The notes: generated by a model not told the origin, from the letters alone. Positions 54,097 through 63,810 are shown, counted from the stretch's first letter. The stretch: DNA of 64,000 nt from Wenzhouxiangellaceae bacterium (GCA_007695005.1 REEQ01000051.1:1-64000); one strand, 5' to 3'. Program-made: numbers and translations.

Positions 54097-56139
54097 TCAG
54101 GCCTCGGCGCCTCGTCGTAGCTGGAAAGCCTCTACCATCTCTTTCTGCACGGTGACCGGCACCGATTCATAGTGCGAGAAGGTCAGGGTGTAGCGCCCTT
54201 CCCCGCCGGTCAGACTTTTCAGCTCTGTCGGAAACTCGGTCAACACCGACAATGGTACAGCCGCCTGGATGCTGGTCATGCCCCCACGCAGGCTGTCTGT
54301 GCCCTGAATTCTGGCCCGCTTCGCAGCCAGCGTTCCGGTGACGTCACCCATGGCCAGATCCGGCACGGCGACTTCCAACTCCACCACCGGCTCCAGCAGC
54401 TGCGGGCCGGCATTGTCTATGGCGTCGAGAAAGGCCTTGCGACCGGCCAGAACAAAGGCGATTTCCTTCGAGTCGACCGGATGATGCTTGCCGTCATAGA
54501 CCGTCACTTCGATGTCCTGCAGCGGGTAGCCCGCGATCGCGCCTTCATCCAGGACTTGACGCACACCTTTTTCGACTGCTGGAATCAGATTGCTGGGAAT
54601 GGCTCCACCAACCACCTCGCTCTTGAAGCTGAAGCCTTCGCCCCGCCCCAGCGGACGGACGCGCAGAAACACTTCACCGAACTGACCGGCACCGCCGGTC
54701 TGCTTCTTGTGCCGATGATGTCCTTCGGCGGCGCGGGTAATGGTTTCGCGATAAGCGATTCGCGGCGGACGGGTTTCCACTTCGACGTTATAGCGGCCCT
54801 TCATCCGCTCCAGCATGATCCGCAGGTGCATTTCGCCCAGGCCGCGGATGACGGTTTCGTTCAGTTCCTGGTTGTGCTCGATATGAAAGCAGGGATCCTC
54901 CTCGGCCAGGCGGGACAGGGCACTGGCCAGCTTCTGCTCCTGACCGCGCGTCTTCGCCTCTACCGCCAGTCCGAACATTGGCTGGGGGAAGTCGATGGGC
55001 TTGAGATAGTAATGATCTTCATCGTGACAGTCATGCAGGATGGCGTCATAGTGAATGTCGTCAATCTTGGCCAGCGCGCAAATATCCCCGGGGCCAGCCT
55101 GTTCGACCTCGATATGCTCCTTGCCCTGGATTCGGTACAGGTGCGAAACCTTCAAAGCCTTGCGGCCATCGCCGATGAACAGCTGGGTGCCGTTGCTGAT
55201 CGTGCCCTGATGAACCCGGAAAATACTCAGCTTGCCGGCATAAGGATCATTGGTGATCTTGAAAACGTGGGCCAGCACGTGGCCTTCCGGATCGGGGCGA
55301 GCCTCGACTCGCTCATCATCCGGTGCCTTGCGAAAAGGGGGCGGATTTCCTTCAGATGGGTTGGGCAATAATCGCTTGCAAAACTTCAGAAACTCTCCGC
55401 AGCCGGCACCCGTGCTCGCCGAAGTAAAACAGATCGGCACCAGGTGCCCCTGACGCAGCGCTTTCTCGAAGGCATCGTGCAAGGCCTCACCCGTCACTTC
55501 CTGTCCGTCCAGATAAGCACTCATCAAGTCCTCATCGACTTCGACCACCTGGTCCAGAATTTCGGTGTGGGCATCAGCCACCGAGAAAATGTCGGTGTCG
55601 CCGTCGGTCTTGAAAAAGCAATCGCGGACGGTCGTGAAGTTGGCGCTAGGCAGGTTGACCGGCAGACACTGCGGCCCGAACTCCTCTCGGATCTCCCTGA
55701 CCAGCGCCTTCAGATCGACCCCCTCCGCATCCATGCGATTGATCACGATGACCCGACAAAGCCTGCGCTGACGCGCACGACGCATCAGGCGCCGGGTTGA
55801 CATCTCGATACCGTTGACTGCGTTGATGACGATGACGGCGGTTTCGACAGCGCTCATGGCCGCCAGCGCCTGGCCCCGAAAATCGGGGTCTCCGGGGGTA
55901 TCGATGAGGTTGATATGTACGCCTTCGAAAGCCAGCGAAGCAACGGCAGAATTGAGCGAATGCTGGTAGTCGCGTTCCAGCGGATCGAAATCCGACACCG
56001 TCGAACCGCGCTCGATCGTGCCCGGCTCCCCGAGCAAACCCGCCTTGACAAGGAGGCGCTCGAGCAAGCAGGTCTTGCCGGCACCGGCGTGCCCCAACAG
56101 GGCGAGGTTGCGAATACTGGAGATGTCTTTGACTGCCAT
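54097..56139 (-). CDS. EF-G-like GTPase (paralogue of elongation factor G)
   Basis: 680 residues with the five EF-G domains. G1 is GHAGAGKT (16-23), G3 DTPGDPDF and G4 NRMD instead of NKxD. The switch I GIT motif of true EF-G is replaced (YQHSLNSAVASL). Domain IV begins around HHRHKKQTGGAGQFGEV. A C-terminal LSVLTEFPTELKSLTGGEG matches the family. It belongs to the stand-alone EF-G-like group; it is not the main fusA, which would lie next to rpsG/tufA. It could act on ribosomes under stress. Confidence 0.85.
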   Translation of the reverse strand: MAVKDISSIRNLALLGHAGAGKTCLLERLLVKAGLLGEPGTIERGSTVSDFDPLERDYQHSLNSAVASLAFEGVHINLIDTPGDPDFRGQALAAMSAVETAVIVINAVNGIEMSTRRLMRRARQRRLCRVIVINRMDAEGVDLKALVREIREEFGPQCLPVNLPSANFTTVRDCFFKTDGDTDIFSVADAHTEILDQVVEVDEDLMSAYLDGQEVTGEALHDAFEKALRQGHLVPICFTSASTGAGCGEFLKFCKRLLPNPSEGNPPPFRKAPDDERVEARPDPEGHVLAHVFKITNDPYAGKLSIFRVHQGTISNGTQLFIGDGRKALKVSHLYRIQGKEHIEVEQAGPGDICALAKIDDIHYDAILHDCHDEDHYYLKPIDFPQPMFGLAVEAKTRGQEQKLASALSRLAEEDPCFHIEHNQELNETVIRGLGEMHLRIMLERMKGRYNVEVETRPPRIAYRETITRAAEGHHRHKKQTGGAGQFGEVFLRVRPLGRGEGFSFKSEVVGGAIPSNLIPAVEKGVRQVLDEGAIAGYPLQDIEVTVYDGKHHPVDSKEIAFVLAGRKAFLDAIDNAGPQLLEPVVELEVAVPDLAMGDVTGTLAAKRARIQGTDSLRGGMTSIQAAVPLSVLTEFPTELKSLTGGEGRYTLTFSHYESVPVTVQKEMVEAFQLRRGAEA

Positions 56140-56299
56140 CGGTGCGCTCCGAGCGAGTTGTTGTTTGGCCCCATCCTAATCCATCAGCCCGGACCCCGGC
56201 AAACCGGCTGATGCGGCGGCGACAAGTTCAGATTCGGTTCATGGACGGCGCGCTAATCTGATCCCAGGATCGAAGCACAACCCGCATGAGGAAACGACG

Positions 56300-56818
56300 A
56301 TGATGTACCGCACCACATTGTTTGCCGGAACTCTGATGCTTGCCAGCCTGGCCCAGGCCGGTGGTGTCCACTATCACCATGCTCCGGTGGTCAGCGTCCA
56401 GGCCATCTATGAGACCGTGCGCACGCCCGTCGAGCGTGAAGTCTGCTGGGAGGAACAACGCTACCAGCGGGTCGACAACCGCTCGCGCTCGCATACGCCC
56501 ACCGTCGTAGGCGCCATCATCGGCGGCGTGATTGGCAATCAGTTTGGCGGCGGCAGCGGCAAGCGCGCCGCGACCGTCGCCGGCGCTGCACTGGGAGGCT
56601 CGATCGGCCGGGACGCATCTCGCCAGTCTCGCGGTCCTGACGAGTACTACCCGGTCCGAGCCGAGCGCTGCACCGTCCAGCGCGAGTTCGTTGAAGAGTC
56701 ACGCATCAGCGGATACCGGGTGGCCTATGAATATGGCGGCCAGGTTCACCATACAAGGACGTCGCATCACCCCGGCGATACGATTCGCCTTCGGGTGTCA
56801 GCGAGCCCGGCACCGTGA
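56300..56818 (+). CDS. Secreted glycine-zipper (2TM) protein
   Basis: 172 residues. Signal peptide 1-20, a beta-type region with CWEEQ.YQR, then the glycine zipper GAIIGGVIGNQFGGGSGK and AGAALGGSIGRD (about 72-110), and a Cys-containing tail. Such proteins are usually in the cell envelope with an unknown role. GAGGAAACGACG precedes the ATG. An intrinsic terminator follows. Confidence 0.88.
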   Translation: MMYRTTLFAGTLMLASLAQAGGVHYHHAPVVSVQAIYETVRTPVEREVCWEEQRYQRVDNRSRSHTPTVVGAIIGGVIGNQFGGGSGKRAATVAGAALGGSIGRDASRQSRGPDEYYPVRAERCTVQREFVEESRISGYRVAYEYGGQVHHTRTSHHPGDTIRLRVSASPAP

Positions 56819-56849
56819 CCAGCCGCTGATCTCAGCACACACTGCCTGC

Positions 56850-56875
56850 AAACCCCGCCCTCGAGGCGGGGTTTT
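56850..56875 (+). terminator. Intrinsic terminator after the glycine-zipper gene
   Basis: AAACCCCGCC (56850-56859), loop CTCGA, GGCGGGGTTTTT. An 8-10-bp GC-rich stem is followed by a T-run on the plus strand, 32 bases after the stop. Confidence 0.92.
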
Positions 56876-56931
56876 TCTGTGAAGAAACCAGCGTTTGCCG
56901 AAGCGATGGCACGGCTCATGCATACAAAGAC

Positions 56932-57768
56932 ATGAGACCGATAGAAACAGGCCGCCGCCGCATGAACGAGCAGCACGCAAGCCACCGACGCGACCAGGCT
57001 GAGAGCGCCATCAGCGTCAGCGAACTGAACACGCTGACCAGGTGTGTGCTGGCTCGCATGATGGCGGGTCTGTCGCTGAGCCTGTTCGGCTTTTTCCTGG
57101 CCTTGTGCGGCAGCTCCCAGGCAATCGCAGCGAACCACGCCGGAGGCGTCTGGGCGGTCCCGCTGGGCCTGTTGCTGCTGGTCCTGGTGTTACTGTTATG
57201 GATATGGCTTAGAGCCGACAAGTCGCACACGGACGACAATTCAAGCCCAACAGTGGGACCAAATGGGTCAGATCAGGACGATCCGTCGCCAGCAGGCTGT
57301 GAGCACCCGGCTCCCGTCATCGGCGAAATCGAACTGCACCGCCTGGTCAGCGAACAGATCAGGCGCTGCTCGATCCAGTCGAGCGTGCTGGGCATCATTG
57401 GCATCCACTGCGATCGACGCGGTCAACAAATCATTGATCAGGTCCAGCGCTCGCTGCTCGGCCTTGCCCGGTCTCGCGGCGCCCGACTGCTGCGGCGTCA
57501 GGAAGCCGGCCTGCTGGTCCTTGCGCCCGGACAAAGACCGGAACAGGCGCTGGATCTTGCCGAGGACATTAACCAGGGCCTGATCAGCATGGCCGTCCCG
57601 GCCGAGAATGCACCGCTGGGCATTACCACTGCAAGCATAGCCCTGGTTCTCGCTCATCCTTCGGCGAGACACTCAGCCTCGAGCCTGCTCGAGGCCGTCG
57701 ACAAGACACTGGAAACAGCCCGCAGCCAGGGCGGCAATCGGATTGAAGTGCTGGAACATTACGGCTGA
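56932..57768 (+). CDS. Membrane protein with degenerate GGDEF-like domain
   Basis: 278 residues from ATG 56932; ATG 56962 is an alternative. Two membrane helices (about 41-66 and 73-93) precede a cytoplasmic domain (about 127-275) with the secondary structure of a diguanylate cyclase. At the position of GGDEF the protein has QEAGL (190-194), so it cannot make c-di-GMP. It may bind a nucleotide or act as a scaffold. Monocistronic: terminator upstream, convergent thioesterase operon downstream. No Shine-Dalgarno is seen. Confidence 0.65.
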   Translation: MRPIETGRRRMNEQHASHRRDQAESAISVSELNTLTRCVLARMMAGLSLSLFGFFLALCGSSQAIAANHAGGVWAVPLGLLLLVLVLLLWIWLRADKSHTDDNSSPTVGPNGSDQDDPSPAGCEHPAPVIGEIELHRLVSEQIRRCSIQSSVLGIIGIHCDRRGQQIIDQVQRSLLGLARSRGARLLRRQEAGLLVLAPGQRPEQALDLAEDINQGLISMAVPAENAPLGITTASIALVLAHPSARHSASSLLEAVDKTLETARSQGGNRIEVLEHYG

Positions 57769-57784
57769 GAGGCGAAGGAGCCTT

Positions 57785-58210
57785 TCAGTCTTGGTCCAGC
57801 ACCATCATCGTCAGCCGTGCATCGGCAATCAGGCGGTCATGCTCGTCAAAGACACGAATCGCCCACAGTTGAGTAGTCCGCCCCAGATGAACAGGCTCGG
57901 CGCGTGCCCGCACCAGACCATCACGCATGCCTCTGAGGTGGTTCACAGACAATGAGGTTCCGACCACTGCCTGTCTTGTCAGATCAACCTGGAGTGCGGC
58001 GGCCGCGCTCCCTACCGATTCAGCGAGGGCAGCCGTAGCGCCGCCATGCAGCAGACCCATGGGCTGGTGAACCCGGGAGTCCACCGGCATCGTTGCTTCG
58101 AGAAAATCGACACCGACGTCACTGTAGCGAATATCCAGCTGCTCCATCAGCGTCGCCCGACTGCTGGCGTTGAGCTGGTCCAGCACCTGCTGCCGCCTGA
58201 CGGGGTCCAT
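57785..58210 (-). CDS. Hotdog-fold thioesterase (PaaI/YdiI-like)
   Basis: 141 residues. The QPMGLLHGGATAALAESVGSA segment is the active-site helix of the PaaI/MenI group, with Glu as catalytic base. It probably hydrolyses an acyl-CoA such as an aryl-CoA. Its ATG overlaps the stop of the DUF2237 gene by one base (TGATG), so the two are translated together. Confidence 0.92.
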   Translation of the reverse strand: MDPVRRQQVLDQLNASSRATLMEQLDIRYSDVGVDFLEATMPVDSRVHQPMGLLHGGATAALAESVGSAAAALQVDLTRQAVVGTSLSVNHLRGMRDGLVRARAEPVHLGRTTQLWAIRVFDEHDRLIADARLTMMVLDQD

Positions 58211-58584
58211 CAGTGCGCGCTTCCGGCCGCATGGGCCTTGAGCTGATCAAGGCTGACGAACTCAAGAACAGCCTCATGGGTAGCCGACAAGACCACCCTG
58301 GGCGCGCAACCGGCAGCCAGCGCCTCGCGCCAGCGCGTTGCACACAAGCACCATCGATCTCCGGCCTTGAGGCCGGGGAATCCGAACATCGGTCGTGGCG
58401 TAACCAGGTCGTTGCCACGCTCGCGGCTGAAGACCAGGAATTCATCACTCATCAGCGCACAAACGGTATGGCTGCCATGATCATCAGCAGAGGTATTGCA
58501 GCAACCGTCACGAAAAAATCCGGTCAGCGGCTGCATGCTGCAGGGCAACAGCGGTTCGCCAAATACGTTTCGGGACGGGGCCAT
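58210..58584 (-). CDS. DUF2237 family protein
   Basis: 124 residues from ATG 58584, with GAGG 9 bases upstream; ATG 58593 is less suitable. Family signature: NVFGEPLLPCS..PLTGFFRDGCC, HTVCALMSDEFL and FGFPGLKAGDRWCLCATRW, with several conserved Cys. The function is unknown. It lies between an S9 peptidase (31 bases upstream) and the thioesterase, likely one transcript. Confidence 0.93.
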   Translation of the reverse strand: MAPSRNVFGEPLLPCSMQPLTGFFRDGCCNTSADDHGSHTVCALMSDEFLVFSRERGNDLVTPRPMFGFPGLKAGDRWCLCATRWREALAAGCAPRVVLSATHEAVLEFVSLDQLKAHAAGSAH

Positions 58585-58615
58585 TTCCAACATCCTCAAT
58601 GCACACCAATCGGGA

Positions 58616-60634
58616 TCAGTAACCGTAGTCGAGACGATGGTCCGGCGGATCGCCACCCTCGCCTTTCAGATAATGGTCCATCCAGCGCATAAGCCGCAGG
58701 CTGTAATCCCAACGCGTTGCGGCGCGCTGGTTGCCATGACCTTCACCTCGATACAGTATCAGGCGCACCGGCGGCGGATTTTCCTGCAGACTCAGAAAAC
58801 GAAACAAGATTCGGGACTGGGTCGGATCGACCCGGGGATCGGCGTCGCCATGCAGGATCAGTATCGGCGTCTGCGCCCGGTGAGCGAAAAAGATCGGGCT
58901 GGCCTGCACGAACAAATCCCAGTTTTCCCACGGCCAGGTCAGGTAATGGACCAGGTAAAGTTCTTCGGGAATATCAGAGGTACCCAACATGGAAATCTTG
59001 TCGGAAATCCCGACATTCATGACCGCGGCGGCGAAACGCTCCGAATAATAGGTTGCACCCCAGGCCGAGGCATAGCCACCATAGGAGCCGCCGGTAATGC
59101 CGACCCGGTCGGCGTCGACCAGACCAAGCTCGATCAGGAAATCGACACCGTCGACCAGATCCTTGAACTCCTCCATCGCCGGCCGTCCCTGCGAGGTCAG
59201 CGCAAACTCAACGCCGCGACCGGTGCTGCCACGGTAGTTGGGGAAGAACATGAAGTAGCCTTCTGCGGCAGCATGCTGGGCCGGCAGGTTGTAGCTGGTC
59301 AGCCAACCGTTGGAGTAATGCGCCTCAGGCCCGCCGTGGACGGCCAGGATCAGCGGATACCGCCTGCCCTCCTCGTACTCCAGCGGCCAGAACAGCAGCC
59401 CCTCTATTTCCAGACCATCATCGGCGGCATAAGTAACGACTTGCTGCCGAGCCAGTCGAACTTCACGCAGCCAGGGGTTGGAATCAGTCAGCCGTTCCGG
59501 CTCCAGGTTGCGACCCGACAAGGCGTAGACCTCGCGCGGATGTTCCGGCGTCGATGCGCCGAACACAATCCGGCCATCCCCGGCCACGCTCAACACTTCA
59601 AAGATCAGGCCATCGCGTTGCATCAAGGCAACCTGGTTGCGCCCGCGTACATTGATCTGCCCAAGTCTCGCTTCCACACCCTCATAGCTGACAAACACGA
59701 TCTCGCCAGCTTCGCGCCAGGCCACGTGCCAGACATGACCGAGCAGATCGGGCAGCAAATTGCGCCATTCGCCGCCGCTCGCCTCAGCGACCATCAGCCG
59801 GCCTTCGCGCGTATCGTGAACACTGTCGGTTGCAATGAAGGCTAGGTGCGCACCATCCGGGCTCCACGCCATCTGGCCAAGTTTGCCAGGATTGTCAATC
59901 CGGCCCAGTTCACTGCCGCCCGGGGAGATGATGCGAATGCGCTGAAACATCAGGGTATCGTCTACCAGCTGTCTCGGCGTCACTTTCAGGGCCAGGCGAT
60001 CACCAGCAGGTGACCACTGCACCTCCTGTACCGAGCCCTCCAACTCGATCATGTCCGGCTCGCTGTCAGGCCCACCGTTCAGGTCAAGCATCCACAGCCG
60101 ACGCGGGCGCCAGTCTTCCTCGAAGATGATCTGATTGAAACCCATGTCAGCGAGACGACGCGTTTCAGCATCCTGGGGCTCGGTGGCGATCAGTGCGACC
60201 CGGCGGCCATCGGGGCTGAAGCTGTAACCGGCGACGCCAGTTTCCAGACTGGTATGGCGAACTGCTTCGCCCCCTGCGACCGGGATCGTGTAAAGCTGAC
60301 GCTGTCTGTCATCGCCGCGCCGGGCCAGAAAGGCAATGGCCGAGCTGTCAGGTGTCCAGCTGATGGCGCCGACATTGACCTGGCCGCTGATGAATGGTCT
60401 GCTGTTCCCGCCGGGCCCGATCACGTGCAATTCCGTCCAGGCCGGGCCATCATCCTCGCGCGACAGATCCCGCGGCACGGTTCGTGTGTAGGCAATCCGG
60501 CGCCCATCGGGGCTGACCTCCACCTGACCGACCGAGCGCAGCTTGGCGATCTGTTCAAGACTCATGCCCTGCTCGGCGATAGCCGTGACCGGTAGCAAAA
60601 AACTCAGGGCGAGCAGCGAAAAACGAAAGAACAT
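58616..60634 (-). CDS. Secreted S9 family peptidase (dipeptidyl aminopeptidase/acylaminoacyl-peptidase-like)
   Basis: 672 residues from ATG 60634 with GGAG about 9 bases upstream; signal peptide 1-22. An N-terminal beta propeller (SPDGRRIAYTR, SPAGDRLALKV repeats) precedes the hydrolase domain with S517 in GGSYGGY, HGDADPRVD and EGHGN. It is about as long as the peptidase at 36.4 kb, but the two are clearly different sequences. First gene of the S9-DUF2237-thioesterase unit. Confidence 0.92.
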   Translation of the reverse strand: MFFRFSLLALSFLLPVTAIAEQGMSLEQIAKLRSVGQVEVSPDGRRIAYTRTVPRDLSREDDGPAWTELHVIGPGGNSRPFISGQVNVGAISWTPDSSAIAFLARRGDDRQRQLYTIPVAGGEAVRHTSLETGVAGYSFSPDGRRVALIATEPQDAETRRLADMGFNQIIFEEDWRPRRLWMLDLNGGPDSEPDMIELEGSVQEVQWSPAGDRLALKVTPRQLVDDTLMFQRIRIISPGGSELGRIDNPGKLGQMAWSPDGAHLAFIATDSVHDTREGRLMVAEASGGEWRNLLPDLLGHVWHVAWREAGEIVFVSYEGVEARLGQINVRGRNQVALMQRDGLIFEVLSVAGDGRIVFGASTPEHPREVYALSGRNLEPERLTDSNPWLREVRLARQQVVTYAADDGLEIEGLLFWPLEYEEGRRYPLILAVHGGPEAHYSNGWLTSYNLPAQHAAAEGYFMFFPNYRGSTGRGVEFALTSQGRPAMEEFKDLVDGVDFLIELGLVDADRVGITGGSYGGYASAWGATYYSERFAAAVMNVGISDKISMLGTSDIPEELYLVHYLTWPWENWDLFVQASPIFFAHRAQTPILILHGDADPRVDPTQSRILFRFLSLQENPPPVRLILYRGEGHGNQRAATRWDYSLRLMRWMDHYLKGEGGDPPDHRLDYGY

Positions 60635-60761
60635 CCCTTGGTCTCCTTGGTGACTGCAGCAGAAATCCAGCCGCGCCGGGCTCTCCTTGCTATCTTGCAA
60701 ACCGACAAACGCAGGGCTTGCAGGCCTATGACGCAGCCAATCTGGCCGCGTGCGCGATGGC

Positions 60762-62141
60762 TCACAAAGATAGCAGATTGGCCGGCAGCATCTTGCCCGG
60801 GTTGAGGATGCCGTCCGGATCGAACTGGGCACGAATGACTGACATCATCGACAATTCCGCGGCACTGCGGCTCCAGCCCAGATCATCGCGCTTGAGCAGG
60901 CCTACGCCATGTTCGGCCGAAATACTGCCGCCATGCTCCTGCACCAACTTGAAAACCTTCGGGCTAAGCGCCTTGCCTGCGCGGTGAAAGTCCTCGATCG
61001 ACCAGTCCGCCGGTTTGAGCACATTCATGTGCAGATTGCCGTCACCGATATGTCCGAACCAGACAACTTCGAAATCCGGGTAGTGACAAGCCACCAGGGC
61101 GTCCAGGTCCGACAGAAACTGCGTTACCCGGCCGATTCTGACCGACAAGTCGTTCTTGTAGGGAACATGCTCGGCCAGGGATTCGCTGATAGCTTCGCGC
61201 CAGGCCCACAGCTCGGCGGCCTGCGCCCCCGACTGGCTCAGGGTACCGTCAGCGATCAGTCCGGACTCGACCAGTTCCTCGAACAAGGCAAGTGCCCTGT
61301 CCTGGTTGCCCTGCTCCGGGTCGTCAAACTCGACAAGTGCGTAGCAGGGGCAGTCCGGGTCCAGCGGAAAAGCCTTGCCGCTGCGCGCACCGACATATCC
61401 GGCGGCCGCTCGGTCGAAAAACTCGAAAGCCGACAGCTGCAGACCGCGCCGCAGCCGCTCGAACACCGGCATGATCGCTTCCAGGCCGGTAAAGCCCAGC
61501 AACAGAACCGACTGCTCGGGCGGCGGCACGGTCAGTGCCATGGTTGCTTCAGTGATAATGCCCAGCGTGCCCTCGCTGCCAATCATCAAGTGGCGCAGAT
61601 CCAGCCCGGTATTGTTCTTCAGCAGGCCGCGATTGAGTTCCAGCACTTCTCCACGCCCGGTAACCACGGTCAGACCATTGACCCAGTTGCGGGTCATGCC
61701 GTAACGCAGCACGCGGATACCACCGGCATTGGTGGCAATGCTGCCGCCGACCTGGCTTGATCCGGCCGCCGCCCAGTCGACCGGGTAGAACCACCCTGCT
61801 TCTGTCGCCAGACGCTGCAATTCACCGACCGGCATGCCGGCCTGAACGGTAATGCTGGGTTCTGCCGAGTCCAGCCCCAGCGATTCGCGCATTCGGTCCA
61901 GCGACACCACCACCTCCCCGTGCGCAGCCACGGCGCCGCCCGACAGGCCGGTCCGTCCGCCGCTGGGCACCAGGGCCGTTCGGGTCTGGCGTGCCCAGTG
62001 CACCAGTTCAACGACCTCTTGCGTTGACGTCGGAAATGCTACCGCGCTGGGCGCAGGCGACCAGAATCGGGTCCAGTCGCGGCCATAGTGGGCCAGGGAA
62101 GCCGGGTCACTGACGAGCTCAATGGGCGGGGATTGTTTCAT
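60762..62141 (-). CDS. FAD-linked D-2-hydroxyacid (probably D-2-hydroxyglutarate) dehydrogenase
   Basis: 459 residues of the GlcD/D2HGDH family. The FAD_binding_4 domain has VPSGGRTGLSGGAV and IGSEGTLGIITEA; the C-terminal oxidase domain has FGHIGDGNLHMN and EHGVGLLKR. It oxidises D-2-hydroxyglutarate or D-lactate to the 2-oxoacid. It is divergent from serA by 80 bases. SerA-type enzymes reduce 2-oxoglutarate to D-2-hydroxyglutarate, so this neighbour favours the hydroxyglutarate activity. Confidence 0.9.
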   Translation of the reverse strand: MKQSPPIELVSDPASLAHYGRDWTRFWSPAPSAVAFPTSTQEVVELVHWARQTRTALVPSGGRTGLSGGAVAAHGEVVVSLDRMRESLGLDSAEPSITVQAGMPVGELQRLATEAGWFYPVDWAAAGSSQVGGSIATNAGGIRVLRYGMTRNWVNGLTVVTGRGEVLELNRGLLKNNTGLDLRHLMIGSEGTLGIITEATMALTVPPPEQSVLLLGFTGLEAIMPVFERLRRGLQLSAFEFFDRAAAGYVGARSGKAFPLDPDCPCYALVEFDDPEQGNQDRALALFEELVESGLIADGTLSQSGAQAAELWAWREAISESLAEHVPYKNDLSVRIGRVTQFLSDLDALVACHYPDFEVVWFGHIGDGNLHMNVLKPADWSIEDFHRAGKALSPKVFKLVQEHGGSISAEHGVGLLKRDDLGWSRSAAELSMMSVIRAQFDPDGILNPGKMLPANLLSL

Positions 62142-62221
62142 GATGCCTTTTCGCTGTTCCAGATCGTTGCATAATGCGGCACTGACTTCGTGATGACGCC
62201 TGCAAGGCGCGCGGCCACCCC

Positions 62222-63457
62222 ATGAGCAACGGTAATTTTTCCCTGTCCAAGGAAAAGATCAACTTCCTGCTGCTGGAAGGAATCCATGACCGATCACAAG
62301 AGTATATCCGCAGGGCTGGATACAACAGCATCGACAGCCACAAGGCCGCACCGGAGCGGGCTGATCTGGAGCAGTTGATCGCGGAGGCCCATTTTATCGG
62401 CATTCGATCGCGCACCCGACTTGACGCCGACATGCTGGCTCGCGCAGAACGCCTCAACGCCATTGGCTGCTTTTGCATCGGCACCGACCAGGTCGACCTG
62501 GCAGAGGCCCGACGGCGCGGCATCCCGGTGTTCAATGCGCCCTATGCCAATACCCGCTCGGTTGCCGAGCTGGTTCTTGGCGAAGTCATCATGCTGATGC
62601 GCGGTGTGCCAGCCAAGAACATGGCCTGTCACCGTGGCTTGTGGCACAAGTCCGCGATCGGCTCGCACGAGGTCCGCGGCAAGGTACTGGGTATCGTCGG
62701 CTACGGTCATATCGGTTCTCAGCTTGGTATCCTAGCCGAAGGCCTGGGCATGAAAGTGGTTTACCACGACATCCTCGACAAACTGCCGCTTGGCAATGCC
62801 GAAGCGGCAGCCGGCCTGGACGATCTGCTCAGCCGGGCCGATCTGGTCAGTCTGCACGTTCCCGACACAGAGCAGACCCGCGGGATGATGGACCGCATCG
62901 CGCTGGCGCGAATGCGCCCCGGCAGCCATCTGATCAATGCCTCGCGGGGCAAGGTCGTCGACATTGACGCCCTGGCCGATGCGCTACGCAATGGCCACAT
63001 CGCCGGTGCCGCGATCGACGTGTTCCCGGTAGAGCCATCCAGTGCCGAGGAGGAGTTTCTCAGTCCGCTGCGCGGTCTGGACAATGTACTGTTGACACCG
63101 CACATCGGCGGCAGCACCCGGGAAGCCCAGGAAAACATCGCCGTCGAGGTCGCCGCCAAGCTGGTTCGTTACTCCGACAACGGCTCGACCATGGGAGCGG
63201 TGAACTTTCCCGAAGTCAGCCTGCCCGATCATGCCGGCGCGCGTCGGATCATGAATATCCATCGCAACGAACCCGGTGTACTGCAGGCGATCAACGGCAT
63301 CATTTCTCAAGCCGGCGTCAATATCGCCGCCCAGTACCTGCAGACCATGCCGGATGTCGGCTATGTGGTCATGGACGTGGAGGCCGAAGATACACCTGGC
63401 CTGGTCGCCGAGCTGGATCGAATCAGTGCGACCATCCGCACTCGTTACCTGTATTGA
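62222..63457 (+). CDS. serA: D-3-phosphoglycerate dehydrogenase
   Basis: 411 residues, the E. coli length. Substrate domain (FIGIRSRTRLDADML), NAD loop GYGHIGSQLG, catalytic HIGGST and a C-terminal ACT domain for serine feedback (about 340-411, NEPGVLQAINGIISQAGVNI). First step of serine synthesis. A -10-like CATAAT lies at 62170-62175. No clear Shine-Dalgarno precedes the ATG. Confidence 0.96.
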   Translation: MSNGNFSLSKEKINFLLLEGIHDRSQEYIRRAGYNSIDSHKAAPERADLEQLIAEAHFIGIRSRTRLDADMLARAERLNAIGCFCIGTDQVDLAEARRRGIPVFNAPYANTRSVAELVLGEVIMLMRGVPAKNMACHRGLWHKSAIGSHEVRGKVLGIVGYGHIGSQLGILAEGLGMKVVYHDILDKLPLGNAEAAAGLDDLLSRADLVSLHVPDTEQTRGMMDRIALARMRPGSHLINASRGKVVDIDALADALRNGHIAGAAIDVFPVEPSSAEEEFLSPLRGLDNVLLTPHIGGSTREAQENIAVEVAAKLVRYSDNGSTMGAVNFPEVSLPDHAGARRIMNIHRNEPGVLQAINGIISQAGVNIAAQYLQTMPDVGYVVMDVEAEDTPGLVAELDRISATIRTRYLY

Positions 63458-63510
63458 AAAAGTCCGACCCCCTTGGATCAGAGTCAGATCAAGCATGGAA
63501 AGGATTCGTC

Positions 63511-63792
63511 ATGAGTGGAGATAGCATCGCACTGGATCTGGATCGGAGTGAGTTTCGAATGCGGGTCGACGGCCACGACTGCAGCCTGGGTTTTCGGCTG
63601 GCCGACGGGGTGGCGCAGTTTGATCATGTTCGGGTGCCTGATGCCGTTGGCGGCAGGGGCCTGGCGGGACAGCTCACCCGCCACGCGCTGGATTGGGCCC
63701 GCGCCCAAGGCCATCGTGTCCGCCCCAACTGTCCCTACGTAGCGGCCTGGATCAAGCGCCATCCGGACTACGCTGACCTGATCGCCGCCTGA
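63511..63792 (+). CDS. Small GNAT-fold acetyltransferase (NATD1/YjdJ-like)
   Basis: 93 residues from ATG 63511 (AAAGGA 8 bases upstream). FDHVRVPDAVGGRGLAGQL is the acetyl-CoA loop and RPNCPYVAAWIKRHPDY is the conserved end of this short family. The frame is open from 63454, but that extension lacks family match. It lies downstream of serA and may be co-transcribed. Confidence 0.9.
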   Translation: MSGDSIALDLDRSEFRMRVDGHDCSLGFRLADGVAQFDHVRVPDAVGGRGLAGQLTRHALDWARAQGHRVRPNCPYVAAWIKRHPDYADLIAA

Positions 63793-63810
63793 TCAATTAC
63801 TGTTGACGAG

